Shown: positions 17,516 through 26,620 of the stretch, piece by piece
How positions within the stretch are numbered: position 1 is the first letter of the stretch
How the letters are laid out: each line of letters begins with the position of its first letter
Origin: an uncultured Aquimarina sp.
GTDB taxonomy: Bacteria; Bacteroidota; Bacteroidia; Flavobacteriales; Flavobacteriaceae
Assembly: GCA_947497175.1 (NCBI GenBank)
Contig: CANMFM010000006.1
Span: 1 to 64,000, forward strand
Length of the DNA stretch: 64,000 nucleotides
Direction of reading: 5' to 3'
Made by a program: the position numbers and the translations under genes
The notes under the pieces: model-generated
What the model saw: the letters and a program-made list of their open reading frames with translations, nothing else
Told to the model about the DNA's origin: nothing
The model's database searches: none

Positions 17516-19192
17516 TTATCTTCTTGGTTTCTGGTGTCTAGGTGTTTTTTGCTTTCTAGCTTTTGTACCTACTCTAGACATAGCATTTCTGAAACCGATA
17601 TAATCTGTTGCCATATCCTGTGGCAAAAATCTTCTTTGCGCAGGATCTAACCAATACGCTCTATCTTTCCAAGAACCTCCTTTGTACACTCTTACATTAT
17701 CATCTACAATAGTTGTTCTTTTACTAGACTCATCATATCTTCTATCTAATTTTGTGCTATCTTCTGCATCTGGACCTACATAGTGTATAGGGGCATTGTA
17801 CATCCTTCTATTCGGTAAGTTTTCATCCTGATACCCTTCAAAATATCTAGAAGAACTTTTATCACCATCTCTATAGTTTCTATTGTCACTATCTGTAAAG
17901 TTGGTTCTCATATAAGTTTCATTCTCATCGATAGGCACTTGTAAAATTCCGCCTGGTAATACTCTTGCTATAATTTTACCATTACTTAAAGTATCATACA
18001 CGATAGAGTCAGTCATTACAACTTTTACTGTTCCATCAGGATTTATTGCGTTTTTAGTGTATATATTACCTCTATAGTAGTTAAAATCATTGTATTCATC
18101 ATCTACAATAGGTCTGTATACATCTGCTACCCATTCTGCAACATTTCCAGCCATGTCATATAATCCATAGTCGTTAGGGTCATAAGATTTTACAGGAGCA
18201 GTAATGTCTGCACCATCATCACTCCAACCAGCGATACCACCATAGTCACCATCACCTTGCTTAAAGTTTGCTAATTGATCTCCGCGAGTACTTCTTTTTC
18301 CTGAACGAGTATATTTTCCACTCCATGGATATTTTTTTCTACCTCTATAGATATTATAACTTCTGATTTCAACCAAACCTAAAGCTGCATATTCCCACTC
18401 TGCTTCTGTTGGTAGTCTGTATTTTGGAAGAAGTAATCCATCTTTACGTTGGATGTATAATCCGGTTGAATCGTTTGTTTTTTCATATTTTTCTGAAGCT
18501 CTACCTCCTCTGATTGCTTCATCATTACCACCATAGGTTTGAGAAGGAGCGTTTAGATAGGTTTCAGTGTCGAAAGTACTTTCTGCAGAAACATCTTCAA
18601 AAGGAGCATTTTCTTTAATTACCTGCTCTTCTTCAAGAATTCTTTCGTTAACTCGGTTAGTTCTCCAATTACTAAATTCTACAGCTTGTATCCAGTTTAC
18701 ACCTACAACAGGATAATTAGCATAGGCAGGGTGGCGAAGATAATTATTCGTCATCATTTCGTTAAAACCTAAGCGGTTTCTCCATACTAATGTATCAGGA
18801 AGTGCTCCATAATAGATATTTCTATATTTTGGTTCAGTAGGAGGATAAACGCCTTTCAACCAGTCTAAATATTCAAGATACATAATATTGGTCACCTCTG
18901 TCTCATCCATATAAAAGGATTGAACATGTTGTTGCGTAGGAGTGTTATTCCAGTCGTGCATAACATCATCCTGTACACGTCCCATTGTAAAGGTACCTCC
19001 TTCAATAAAAACTAAACCTGGACCTGTTTCCTGCTCTTTGTAGTTTGTGTTTACCTGAAATCCACCATCTTTGGAATTGTATTTCCATCCAGTGGCTCTG
19101 GAACTGTCGCCATAGTTGTTTTTCGAACAACTAAACAGTAAGACACTAATAAGAAGTGCCATTAGCGATTTAAAAATAAACGCGTTTTTCAT
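17516..19192 (-). CDS. gldJ: Gliding motility lipoprotein GldJ (sulfatase-modifying-factor fold)
   Basis: GldJ is an outer-membrane-associated lipoprotein needed for gliding and stability of the type IX secretion/motility machinery. I start at the ATG at 19192, since it gives a clean lipoprotein signal (MKNAFIFK, hydrophobic stretch, then LLFSC as lipobox); the upstream in-frame start at 19231 would put 13 extra residues before it. The mature part carries a formylglycine-generating-enzyme-like domain: GGTFTMGRV, QSFYMDETEVTN, YRLPTEAEWEYAA, YDMAGNVAEWVAD and the end VYKGGSWKDRAYWL. About 558 residues, close to F. johnsoniae GldJ as I recall. It is divergent from porV, as in other flavobacteria, though porU is not between them. 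Confidence 0.93.
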   Translation of the reverse strand: MKNAFIFKSLMALLISVLLFSCSKNNYGDSSRATGWKYNSKDGGFQVNTNYKEQETGPGLVFIEGGTFTMGRVQDDVMHDWNNTPTQQHVQSFYMDETEVTNIMYLEYLDWLKGVYPPTEPKYRNIYYGALPDTLVWRNRLGFNEMMTNNYLRHPAYANYPVVGVNWIQAVEFSNWRTNRVNERILEEEQVIKENAPFEDVSAESTFDTETYLNAPSQTYGGNDEAIRGGRASEKYEKTNDSTGLYIQRKDGLLLPKYRLPTEAEWEYAALGLVEIRSYNIYRGRKKYPWSGKYTRSGKRSTRGDQLANFKQGDGDYGGIAGWSDDGADITAPVKSYDPNDYGLYDMAGNVAEWVADVYRPIVDDEYNDFNYYRGNIYTKNAINPDGTVKVVMTDSIVYDTLSNGKIIARVLPGGILQVPIDENETYMRTNFTDSDNRNYRDGDKSSSRYFEGYQDENLPNRRMYNAPIHYVGPDAEDSTKLDRRYDESSKRTTIVDDNVRVYKGGSWKDRAYWLDPAQRRFLPQDMATDYIGFRNAMSRVGTKARKQKTPRHQKPRR

Positions 19193-19636
19193 AATCTTAA
19201 GTTCGTTAAAAGTAGAAATTAGGGCTCGCAATATAATAATAAACGTTAAAAATACCCTAATTTTTTTTAATTATTATCAATTCACAATTTTTTATGAATT
19301 TATAACGACTTTGGTTTAACGCAATATTTCTAAATTTATTATTTATTTCAAAAGAAAAACTGCAAAATTTGAATTCCTTTAAAAAAATTTTACTCTCATC
19401 AATTATGAAGTGTAATATTTTTAATTGCACTTTTAGTAATTTGATTTGTTATGCTGTTAATAGACTGCTATGTCTTGTATAAGAAAAGTTTTTAGATGAA
19501 TTTTCCATAAAAAGATACAGTATATAAGATATTCTTAAAATATACGTTTACAAATCAGTGACCAGAAAAAAATAATGGCTCACTATTTTTTAATCGCTAA
19601 ATAACTATATATTTGTCAAACTCAATTTTTGCAGGC
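19193..19636. promoter_or_regulatory. Divergent gldJ/porV control region
   Basis: These 444 bases hold no gene. TATATTTG at 19608-19615 matches the Bacteroidota -7 consensus TAnnTTTG perfectly and lies 21 bases before the porV ATG. The gldJ side has only weaker matches. The stretch is very AT-rich and far too short for porU (over 1000 codons), the gene usually found near here. Confidence 0.6.
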
Positions 19637-20794
19637 ATGAAAAAAACAATTATCCTTGGCCTTGTGTGTTTATCACTATCAAATTTTAATGCAAGAGCAC
19701 AGGAACAAGACAGAGCAATTACAACGGCTACACCATTTTTATTAATCGCAGCAGATGCTCGAGCAGCCGGATTAGGGGATCAAGGGGTTGCTACATCTCC
19801 AGATGCATTTTCACAACAATGGAACCCGGCTAAGTATGCGTTTATAAAGAAAAAACAAGCTGTTGGTGTTAATTACACACCCTATCTAAGTAATCTGGTT
19901 AATGATATATTTTTAGGTAATGTAAATTATTACAACCGCTTAAACGAACGAAGTGCTTTTGCGGCTAGCTTTAGATATTTTAGCCTTGGAGATATAGAAT
20001 TCAGACAGACGGGTGATCCAAATGAGCTTGCAAATACGCAAAGACCTAATGAGTTTACTTTAGATATCTCTTATGCACTAAAGCTTAATGATCGTTTCTC
20101 TATGGCGGTAGCCGGACGTTACCTTAGATCTGATCTTAGGCTGCAAGGACTTGGTGGGGATGCAAGTGCAGCAGGTAGTTTTGGTGTTGATATTTCTGGT
20201 TTTTACAGAAGTGATGAGATAGCCTTTAGCTCTTTTAATGGTAGATGGAGAGCTGGAGCTACAATATCTAATATTGGTCCAAAAATTAGATATGACGATG
20301 CGGGTCAAGAAAACTTTATACCAACTAACTTTAGAATTGGTGGAGCTTTTGACTTCATCTTTAACGAAGACAATAGAATATCACCATCTATAGAGTTTAG
20401 CAAGTTATTAGTGCCTACGCCAAAAGATTTTGATAATGATGGGGATATTGATGCAGAAGATAATAGAGAATATCAGGATATTAGCGAATTTGGAGCTATA
20501 TTCTCGTCATGGGGGGATGCTCCTGATGGATTTAGTGAAGAATTAAAAGAAATAACATGGTCACTTGGTGCAGAATATATGTATCGTGACGTATTTGCCT
20601 TTAGAGCAGGTTATTTTAATGAAGCAGAAGATAAAGGAGCGCGTAAGTTCTTATCGCTTGGAGCAGGATTTAGATATACTTCTATCAATTTAGATGTATC
20701 TTATTTGTTCTCTACATCAGCTGTTAAGAGTCCACTTGAAGGAACGCTTCGTTTTGGTCTTACCTTTGCTTTTGGAGACGATTATAACGATTAG
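19637..20794 (+). CDS. porV: Type IX secretion outer membrane protein PorV
   Basis: PorV is a FadL-like outer membrane beta-barrel that brings type IX cargo from the translocon to the PorU sortase. I use the ATG at 19637, which yields MKKTIILGLVCLSL... ending NARAQ, a clear signal peptide; an upstream TTG at 19613 lies inside the promoter element. The mature N-terminus has the family's TATPFLLIAADARAAGLGDQGVATSPD and QQWNPAKYAF. Alternating beta strands run to the C-terminus, which ends LRFGLTFAFGDDYND. An acidic Asp-rich loop (DFDNDGDIDAEDN) near 265-280 may bind calcium. About 385 residues, the usual size. Followed by a terminator. Confidence 0.95.
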   Translation: MKKTIILGLVCLSLSNFNARAQEQDRAITTATPFLLIAADARAAGLGDQGVATSPDAFSQQWNPAKYAFIKKKQAVGVNYTPYLSNLVNDIFLGNVNYYNRLNERSAFAASFRYFSLGDIEFRQTGDPNELANTQRPNEFTLDISYALKLNDRFSMAVAGRYLRSDLRLQGLGGDASAAGSFGVDISGFYRSDEIAFSSFNGRWRAGATISNIGPKIRYDDAGQENFIPTNFRIGGAFDFIFNEDNRISPSIEFSKLLVPTPKDFDNDGDIDAEDNREYQDISEFGAIFSSWGDAPDGFSEELKEITWSLGAEYMYRDVFAFRAGYFNEAEDKGARKFLSLGAGFRYTSINLDVSYLFSTSAVKSPLEGTLRFGLTFAFGDDYND

Positions 20795-20827
20795 TATAAA
20801 ATACTATCTTTAACTATATAATGTAAC

Positions 20828-20862
20828 AAAAAAGTATCAAGCTCTTGTTTGATACTTTTTTT
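20828..20862 (+). terminator. Terminator after porV
   Basis: A6-GTATCAA and TTGATAC-T6 form a 13-bp stem around loop GCTCTTGT. Confidence 0.88.
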
Positions 20863-20994
20863 GATTGTAGTACATTGTGAAGATATTAGCAGTTGATAAA
20901 AAAACAGGAGCTTCAATGCTATATGCAATGTTGTTAACAGAATTTAGCAACGAGTAGTAATGTCCTTGTCTTACAATAAAAATAAAATCAACAG

Positions 20995-21477
20995 ATGAAA
21001 GAACTAGAAATAAAATCTGTTTTGCAGGTGTATGACTCATTTGACGAATTGCAACCTGATATCCAGGAACTAATGCATCACTCTATAAAGATAAGAGATA
21101 AAGCATATGCTCCATATTCAGAATTTTTAGTGGGAGCGGCTTTATTGTTAAAAAATGGAGAAATTGTTTTAGGAAATAATCAGGAAAATGCTTGTTACCC
21201 ATCCGGCCTTTGCGCAGAACGAACAGCAATCTACTACGCCGGAGCTAATTTTCCCGGAGTTTCTATTGTTAGAATGGCACTGTCGGCAAGATCCTTAAAA
21301 TATCAATTACTTACGCCAACACCGCCGTGTGGCGCTTGCAGGCAGGCTATAGCAGAATATGAGATAAAACAGGAAGAGCCGATTGAGATTTATTTTATGG
21401 GAGAAACCGGAAAAGTTGTTAAATCTTCTTCGTTATCTAATTTATTGCCTCTTATTTTTGATAATTCGTATTTATAA
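20995..21477 (+). CDS. cdd: Cytidine deaminase
   Basis: This 160-residue enzyme hydrolyses cytidine and deoxycytidine to uridine forms in pyrimidine salvage. The zinc site is complete: CAERTA (Cys and catalytic Glu) and PCGACRQ (two Cys). The N-terminal RDKAYAPYSEFLVGAALLLKNGEIVLGNNQENACYPSG pattern is classic (YAPYS and NQENA contact the nucleoside). The position between porV and pdhA is shared by other flavobacteria. It has its own transcript, bounded by terminators on both sides. Confidence 0.96.
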   Translation: MKELEIKSVLQVYDSFDELQPDIQELMHHSIKIRDKAYAPYSEFLVGAALLLKNGEIVLGNNQENACYPSGLCAERTAIYYAGANFPGVSIVRMALSARSLKYQLLTPTPPCGACRQAIAEYEIKQEEPIEIYFMGETGKVVKSSSLSNLLPLIFDNSYL

Positions 21478-21529
21478 CGTTTTCGTTGATTTAATTAGAA
21501 AACTCCTTTTTCCTTAATTTCGAATATGT

Positions 21530-21604
21530 TATTTTTGTTTTTAGTTCTCTAAAAAAAATCGGAGGGGAAATTAAAAGAATATCAGTTTTTTAAACTGTTT
21601 TTTT
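21530..21604 (+). promoter_or_regulatory. pdhA leader: -7 element followed by a terminator-like hairpin
   Basis: TATTTTTG (21530-21537) fits the TAnnTTTG -7 consensus. Downstream, CAGTTT-TTT-AAACTG (21583-21597) followed by seven T (to 21604) looks like an intrinsic terminator only 25 bases before the pdhA ATG. It could end cdd transcripts or act as an attenuator on pdhA-pdhC. Nothing else is seen between cdd and pdhA. Confidence 0.45.
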
Positions 21605-21629
21605 GTAATACAAATTAGCACAATTGTAA

Positions 21630-22628
21630 ATGAAAAAAATAACCAAAGAAGTTTACCTTAATTGGTACGAAGAAATGCTTTTCTGGAGAAAATTCGAGGA
21701 TAAGCTGGCACAAGTCTATATTCAACAAAAAGTAAGAGGTTTTTTGCACTTATATAATGGTCAAGAGGCTATTTTGGCGGGTGCTTTGCACGCTATGGAT
21801 CTTACAAAAGATCGCATGATTACTGCATATCGAAACCACGTGCAGCCTATCGGTATGGGAGTAGATCCAAAACGAGTAATGGCAGAGTTATATGGTAAAG
21901 GAACAGGTACTTCTCAAGGTTTAGGAGGATCGATGCATATTTTTTCTAAAGAGCACCGTTTTTATGGAGGTCATGGTATTGTGGGAGGACAAATACCTTT
22001 GGGTGCGGGACTTGCTTTTGCTGATAAATATCATAAAAGAGATTCGGTTACATTAACTTTTATGGGTGATGGTGCAACACGGCAGGGATCTCTTCATGAA
22101 ACATTCAATTTAGCAATGCTCTGGAATTTGCCGGTTGTGTTCTGTGTTGAAAATAACGGCTACGCCATGGGGACATCTGTAGAACGAACAGCAAACCATT
22201 CTGATATCTGGAAATTAGGATTAGGATATGAAATGCCTTGTGGCCCGGTAGACGCTATGAATCCTGTAAAGGTTGCCGAGGCTATGGATGAAGCTATTAC
22301 CAGGGCAAGAACAGGAGGAGGTCCAACGTTCTTAGAACTGAAAACATATAGATACAGAGGGCATTCGATGAGTGATGCACAAAAATATCGTACAAAAGAC
22401 GAAGTTGCAGAATATCAAAAAATTGATCCTATCACTCAGGTGCTTGATATAATTAAAGAAAAAAAGCATGCTAGCGAAGATGAAATAGCTGCAATAGATA
22501 AAAGAGTAAAAGAAAGGGTTGCAGAATGTCAAAAGTTTGCTGAAGATTCACCATTCCCAGAAAAGAATGTGATGTATGATGTCGTATATGAGCAAGATGA
22601 TTACCCATTCTTATCACACAAACTATAA
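21630..22628 (+). CDS. pdhA: Pyruvate dehydrogenase E1 component, alpha subunit
   Basis: The E1 alpha subunit, with the beta subunit, uses thiamine diphosphate to decarboxylate pyruvate and load the lipoyl group of E2. The 332-residue protein shows the alpha-type start (EEMLFWRKFEDKLAQVY), the GQEA motif, the phosphorylation-loop-like YRGHSMSDAQKYR near 250-262 and the ThDP motif GDGATRQGSLHETFNLAMLWNLPVVFCVENN near 150-180. Length fits a two-subunit E1. The beta gene is not next to it; the E2 gene follows after 6 bases, so E1 beta must be elsewhere, a split common in flavobacteria as I recall. Confidence 0.95.
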   Translation: MKKITKEVYLNWYEEMLFWRKFEDKLAQVYIQQKVRGFLHLYNGQEAILAGALHAMDLTKDRMITAYRNHVQPIGMGVDPKRVMAELYGKGTGTSQGLGGSMHIFSKEHRFYGGHGIVGGQIPLGAGLAFADKYHKRDSVTLTFMGDGATRQGSLHETFNLAMLWNLPVVFCVENNGYAMGTSVERTANHSDIWKLGLGYEMPCGPVDAMNPVKVAEAMDEAITRARTGGGPTFLELKTYRYRGHSMSDAQKYRTKDEVAEYQKIDPITQVLDIIKEKKHASEDEIAAIDKRVKERVAECQKFAEDSPFPEKNVMYDVVYEQDDYPFLSHKL

Positions 22629-22634
22629 TAAATT

Positions 22635-24287
22635 ATGGCTACAGTTATTAATATGCCGCGATTGAGTGACACCATGGAAGAAGGGGTAGTTGCGAAGTGG
22701 CTTGTTAAAAAAGGAGATAAAATTAGTGAAGGCGATATCCTTGCTGAGATTGAGACCGATAAAGCGACTATGGAATTTGAATCTTTTTATGAAGGAACAT
22801 TACTTCATATCGGTATTCAAGAAGGAGAAACTGCACCTGTAGACCAATTGCTTGCGATCATAGGTGATGAAGGGGAGGATATATCAGATTTATTGAATGG
22901 AAACCCTGATTCAAAAGCCGAAGGCTCTGCTGAAGGAAAAGAAGAAAATCCTACTGAAGAAAAAGTAGAAGAATCAACAACAGCTTCTGAAGAAACAGCA
23001 GAGGTCCCAGAAGGAGTAGAGGTTATTACAATGCCTCGACTTAGTGATACGATGGAAGAAGGTACTGTGGCTACCTGGCTTAAAAAAGTAGGAGATAGTG
23101 TCGAAGAAGGGGATATTCTGGCAGAGATTGAAACCGATAAGGCTACCATGGAGTTTGAATCGTTTTACAATGGAACTTTATTGCACATCGGTATAAATGA
23201 AGGAGAAACAGCACCTGTGGATGCATTGTTGGCCATAATTGGGCCAGCTGGTACAGATATCTCTAAAATTAAAGATGGTGGCACAACTACAACAACAGCA
23301 TCATCAGCTGAAAAAACAGAAGCTCCTAAAGAAGAAGAAAAGCAAACCGATACCGCCGATAGTTCTGCTTCGGGAGGTGGAGCCAGAGCTAAAGGAGGAA
23401 GAATATTTGCTTCGCCATTGGCAAAAAAAATAGCCTCTGATAAAGGGATTGATCTTTCTCAAATAAAAGGTACTGGTGAGAATGGGCGTATCATTAAAAA
23501 AGATGTAGAGTCATTTACACCAGCTGCAGCCGCAGCTAGTAGTTCTGCTTCAGCAAAAGAAACAAAAGCATCATCAGTTGCACAACCATTTACTCCAGCA
23601 GGAGAAGAAAGCTTTGAAGAAGTGAAGAATTCGCAAATGCGAAAAGCAATAGCTAAAAGTCTATCTGCTTCAAAGTTTAGTGCGCCTCATTATTATCTTA
23701 CGATCGAAGTAGATATGGATAATGCCATCTCTTCTCGAAAAACGATCAATGAGTTACCAGATACCAAGGTGTCTTTTAATGACATGGTGGTCAAAGCATG
23801 TGCTATGGCGTTAAGAAGACATCCTCAGGTAAATACAACTTGGAAAGATGATGTTACCGTGTATAGTAAACACATTAGCATCGGAGTTGCAGTTGCAGTT
23901 CCTGATGGTTTAGTAGTGCCTGTATTACCTTTCACAGACCAGATGAGTATTATGGAAATCGACACTAAAGTTCGTGACTTAGCTACAAGAGCAAGAGACA
24001 AAAAGCTAACCCCTCAAGAGATGAGTGGTAGTACTTTTACGGTATCTAATTTAGGAATGTTCGGTATTCAGGAGTTTACTTCAATTATTAATCAACCAAA
24101 TTCTGCAATACTATCTGTAGGTGCAATTGTAAAAAAACCAGTAGTAAAAAATGATCAGGTTGTCGTAGGAAATACCATGAAGGTTACCTTGGCATGTGAC
24201 CACAGAACCGTTGATGGTGCTACAGGAGCACAATTCTTACAAACGTTAAGACAGTACCTCGAAAATCCAGTGACAATGCTAGCGTAA
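22635..24287 (+). CDS. pdhC: Pyruvate dehydrogenase E2 (dihydrolipoyl acetyltransferase) with two lipoyl domains
   Basis: E2 is the core of the pyruvate dehydrogenase complex and transfers acetyl groups to CoA. It has two near-identical lipoyl domains (about residues 2-80 and 128-206), each with ETDKATME and the lipoylated Lys (43 and 169). Acidic and Ala/Thr/Glu-rich linkers join them. A peripheral subunit-binding domain (IFASPLAKKIASDKGI..., about 255-292), an Ala/Pro-rich linker, and the catalytic domain follow, with DHRTVDG (His523) and the C-terminus LENPVTMLA. 550 residues is normal for a two-lipoyl E2. It is cotranscribed with pdhA and followed by a terminator. Confidence 0.96.
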   Translation: MATVINMPRLSDTMEEGVVAKWLVKKGDKISEGDILAEIETDKATMEFESFYEGTLLHIGIQEGETAPVDQLLAIIGDEGEDISDLLNGNPDSKAEGSAEGKEENPTEEKVEESTTASEETAEVPEGVEVITMPRLSDTMEEGTVATWLKKVGDSVEEGDILAEIETDKATMEFESFYNGTLLHIGINEGETAPVDALLAIIGPAGTDISKIKDGGTTTTTASSAEKTEAPKEEEKQTDTADSSASGGGARAKGGRIFASPLAKKIASDKGIDLSQIKGTGENGRIIKKDVESFTPAAAAASSSASAKETKASSVAQPFTPAGEESFEEVKNSQMRKAIAKSLSASKFSAPHYYLTIEVDMDNAISSRKTINELPDTKVSFNDMVVKACAMALRRHPQVNTTWKDDVTVYSKHISIGVAVAVPDGLVVPVLPFTDQMSIMEIDTKVRDLATRARDKKLTPQEMSGSTFTVSNLGMFGIQEFTSIINQPNSAILSVGAIVKKPVVKNDQVVVGNTMKVTLACDHRTVDGATGAQFLQTLRQYLENPVTMLA

Positions 24288-24310
24288 TCAAGAGTTTGGC
24301 TATTTATATA

Positions 24311-24342
24311 AAAAATCCCGCTTCAATTGGAGCGGGATTTTT
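24311..24342 (+). terminator. Terminator after pdhC
   Basis: AAAAATCCCGCT and AGCGGGATTTTT form a 12-bp stem with loop TCAATTGG. Confidence 0.93.
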
Positions 24343-24365
24343 ATCTTTATCTCAAATAATAATAT

Positions 24366-25325
24366 ATGAAAAGATATATAGCAGTAATACTAATTTCATT
24401 ATTGTTTGTTAATTGTAAACAAACAACTGCTGCACAAGAGCAAACGATTACCTTTGATAAGGTAAAAGTCTCAGAAATAGATAGTATTATGAGTTTTTTG
24501 GCTAGTGATGAGTTGGCAGGCAGAGATACAGGGAGTGAAGGGCTAGAAAAAGCAGCAAACTTTATTGAAGAAGAATTTAAGAAATATGGTGTTGCGTCTT
24601 ATTTCGAAACATATAGGGATATTTTTGATGCTAATGGTATTAAAACATATAATGTAGTTGGGTATTTAGAAGGCTTGGATCCGACCTTAACAAACGAATT
24701 TGTTATCGTAGGGGCCCATTTTGATCATATTGGTACGTCAAAAGATGTTGATGGGGATACTATTGCTAATGGAGCAAATGATAATGCTGCAGGAACTACA
24801 GCGGTAATCTCTCTGGCCAAGAAATTTTCTCAGTTAAAAAATAATAAGAGAAGTATACTTTTCGTATTATTTGGAGCCGAAGAAAAAGGGCTGCTTGGAT
24901 CTAAACACTTAGCCAAAACATTGAAAGAAAAAGATATTGATTTGTATATGATGCTAAATTTTGAAATGATTGGCGTACCGTTAAATGATAAACCCTATAA
25001 GGCGTATATCACGGGCTTTGAAAAATCGAACATGGCTGCCAAAATCAATGCATATTCGGATCAAGATAAGTTGATAGGCTTTTTGTCAAAAGCAAAAGAG
25101 TTTCAATTATTTCAGAGAAGCGATAATTATCCGTTTTATTCAGCGTTTAATGTACCTTGTCAAACGATATCTACATTTGATTTTACGAATTACAAGTATT
25201 ATCATCACGTAGATGATGAAATATCTGAAATGAATTTTGAGTTTATGGCAGAGTTGATAAATGACTGTATTCCGGTACTTACAAAAATAGTGACAACCCC
25301 AGGCAAAGAAATTAGACTCAATTAA
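24366..25325 (+). CDS. M28-family peptidase, lipoprotein
   Basis: A 319-residue zinc aminopeptidase-like protein attached to the envelope by lipid: the signal MKRYIAVILISLLFVNC has a lipobox ending in Cys18. M28 metal ligands are visible as VGAHFDHIG (His), GANDNAAG (Asp), FGAEEKGLLGS (Glu-Glu, catalytic base and ligand), LNFEMIG and YYHHVDDE (His). The N-terminal SDELAGRDTGSEG motif is typical of this group. It probably trims peptides in the periplasm or at the cell surface. It starts 79 bases after pdhC with a terminator between, and the SDR gene follows after 22 bases. Confidence 0.92.
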   Translation: MKRYIAVILISLLFVNCKQTTAAQEQTITFDKVKVSEIDSIMSFLASDELAGRDTGSEGLEKAANFIEEEFKKYGVASYFETYRDIFDANGIKTYNVVGYLEGLDPTLTNEFVIVGAHFDHIGTSKDVDGDTIANGANDNAAGTTAVISLAKKFSQLKNNKRSILFVLFGAEEKGLLGSKHLAKTLKEKDIDLYMMLNFEMIGVPLNDKPYKAYITGFEKSNMAAKINAYSDQDKLIGFLSKAKEFQLFQRSDNYPFYSAFNVPCQTISTFDFTNYKYYHHVDDEISEMNFEFMAELINDCIPVLTKIVTTPGKEIRLN

Positions 25326-25347
25326 TTTTCTCTATTTAATATAGAAT

Positions 25348-26028
25348 ATGAAGAACGTTATTATTACAGGAGCTAGCAGAGGTATAGGTTTCGAAATGGT
25401 AAAACTTTTTGCAGATGCAGGGCATCGCGTATTGGCTTTGTCTCGAAATGAAAAACCTATTGTTTCTGTTCAGCATAAAAACATACACGCGTTTTCGTTT
25501 GATATTTGTAGGCAAGAGGATCTACAAAAGATGGTAGCTTTTGTGTCTAAAGAATGGAAACAAGTTGATATTTTAATTAACAATGCGGGTAGGTTGTTAA
25601 ATAAACCCTTTAGTGAAATTTCTACTCAAGAGTTTGAAGCCGTGTATCAGGTGAATGTATTTGGTGTTGCCGAAATTACAAGATTACTACTGCCGTTTAT
25701 GAAATCAGGAAGTCATGTAGTTACTATAAGTAGTATGGGAGGGATTCAGGGTAGTATGAAATTTCCAGGTTTGGCAGCTTACAGTTCTAGTAAAGGTGCA
25801 GTAATTACATTAAATGAACTGCTGGCCGAAGAATATAAAGAAAGTGGTATTGCTTTTAATGTTTTGGCATTGGGAGCTGTGCAAACCGAAATGCTTGAAG
25901 AAGCTTTTCCGGGATACCAAGCTCCACTAACCGCATTAGAAATGGCAACCTATATAAAAGATTTTTCTCTAACAGGAAATACATTTTATAATGGTAAAGT
26001 ATTACAAGTGTCTAATAGTACTCCATAA
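25348..26028 (+). CDS. Short-chain dehydrogenase/reductase
   Basis: A 226-residue NAD(P)-dependent oxidoreductase of the classical SDR kind. TGASRGIG (residues 7-14) binds the cofactor, NNAG is at about 79-82, the catalytic Ser lies in TISSMGG, and the YSSSKGA motif supplies the Tyr and Lys. The C-terminal part is short. The substrate cannot be read from the sequence. It is likely cotranscribed with the upstream M28 peptidase gene. Confidence 0.9.
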   Translation: MKNVIITGASRGIGFEMVKLFADAGHRVLALSRNEKPIVSVQHKNIHAFSFDICRQEDLQKMVAFVSKEWKQVDILINNAGRLLNKPFSEISTQEFEAVYQVNVFGVAEITRLLLPFMKSGSHVVTISSMGGIQGSMKFPGLAAYSSSKGAVITLNELLAEEYKESGIAFNVLALGAVQTEMLEEAFPGYQAPLTALEMATYIKDFSLTGNTFYNGKVLQVSNSTP

Positions 26029-26057
26029 ATAAGGTAAACGATTAAAAATTAATAGAA

Positions 26058-26432
26058 TTAAAACCCTGCTACGTGCGTGTTTTGCATACTTAGGTACTGA
26101 TAAAATTGATTGACCGTAAGTATTTTCTTTAACTCCTGATTCTGAAAATAAACCAAATTACTGATGTTTCTTGATTTTTCGTTTGCAGATACATTAGATT
26201 GCAATACTTTATTAACCTTAACAGAATAATCAAAAATAATTTTTTGAATTATAGTGCTTGCATTGATGGTTAGATTAAGCTCTTTCTGTAGTTCGATTCC
26301 TTTCTCAATAGCTAATTTTCGCAGAATTTTTTTCTCTTGTTTCTCTTGTTTCAGTTGTTGCTCTTTTTCCTCGGTTTGAGCTATGCTACTAATAGAAATA
26401 AAAAGAACAACCATAGTCATTAATGTTTTCAT
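26058..26432 (-). CDS. Small secreted/periplasmic protein of unknown function
   Basis: I do not recognise this 124-residue protein. It has a signal peptide (MKTLMTMVVLFISISSIAQ) and then a highly charged Glu/Lys/Gln-rich helical stretch (about 20-45) that may form a coiled coil. The rest is predicted helical with a short C-terminal tail. It converges with the SDR gene and stands alone. It resembles small periplasmic chaperone-like or Spy-like proteins only in general composition, which is not enough for a function. Confidence 0.75.
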   Translation of the reverse strand: MKTLMTMVVLFISISSIAQTEEKEQQLKQEKQEKKILRKLAIEKGIELQKELNLTINASTIIQKIIFDYSVKVNKVLQSNVSANEKSRNISNLVYFQNQELKKILTVNQFYQYLSMQNTHVAGF

Positions 26433-26620
26433 AATTAATAAACCCCCTTACGTTAATTTTTAAAAAGTTGAGGCTTTAAAAGTATTAATAATTGATTAAC
26501 AGCAGATTGAAAAAATAAAATACTCGATAAATGTTAATTTTTTTCGTCAAAAAGCTATAATTTGACGGTTTGTTTATTGAAAATCTATTGTAAAACCGTA
26601 AAAATAAACTTTAGATGTAG

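Noticed and set aside
22634..23260. Possible duplication artefact at the start of pdhC
   Set aside because: The two near-identical lipoyl domains are normal for E2 proteins and differ at many codons, so this is not an assembly error.
21630..24287. Loss of pyruvate dehydrogenase E1 beta
   Set aside because: The gene is not next to pdhA, but this separation is common in the group as I recall, so its absence here is not a sign of loss.
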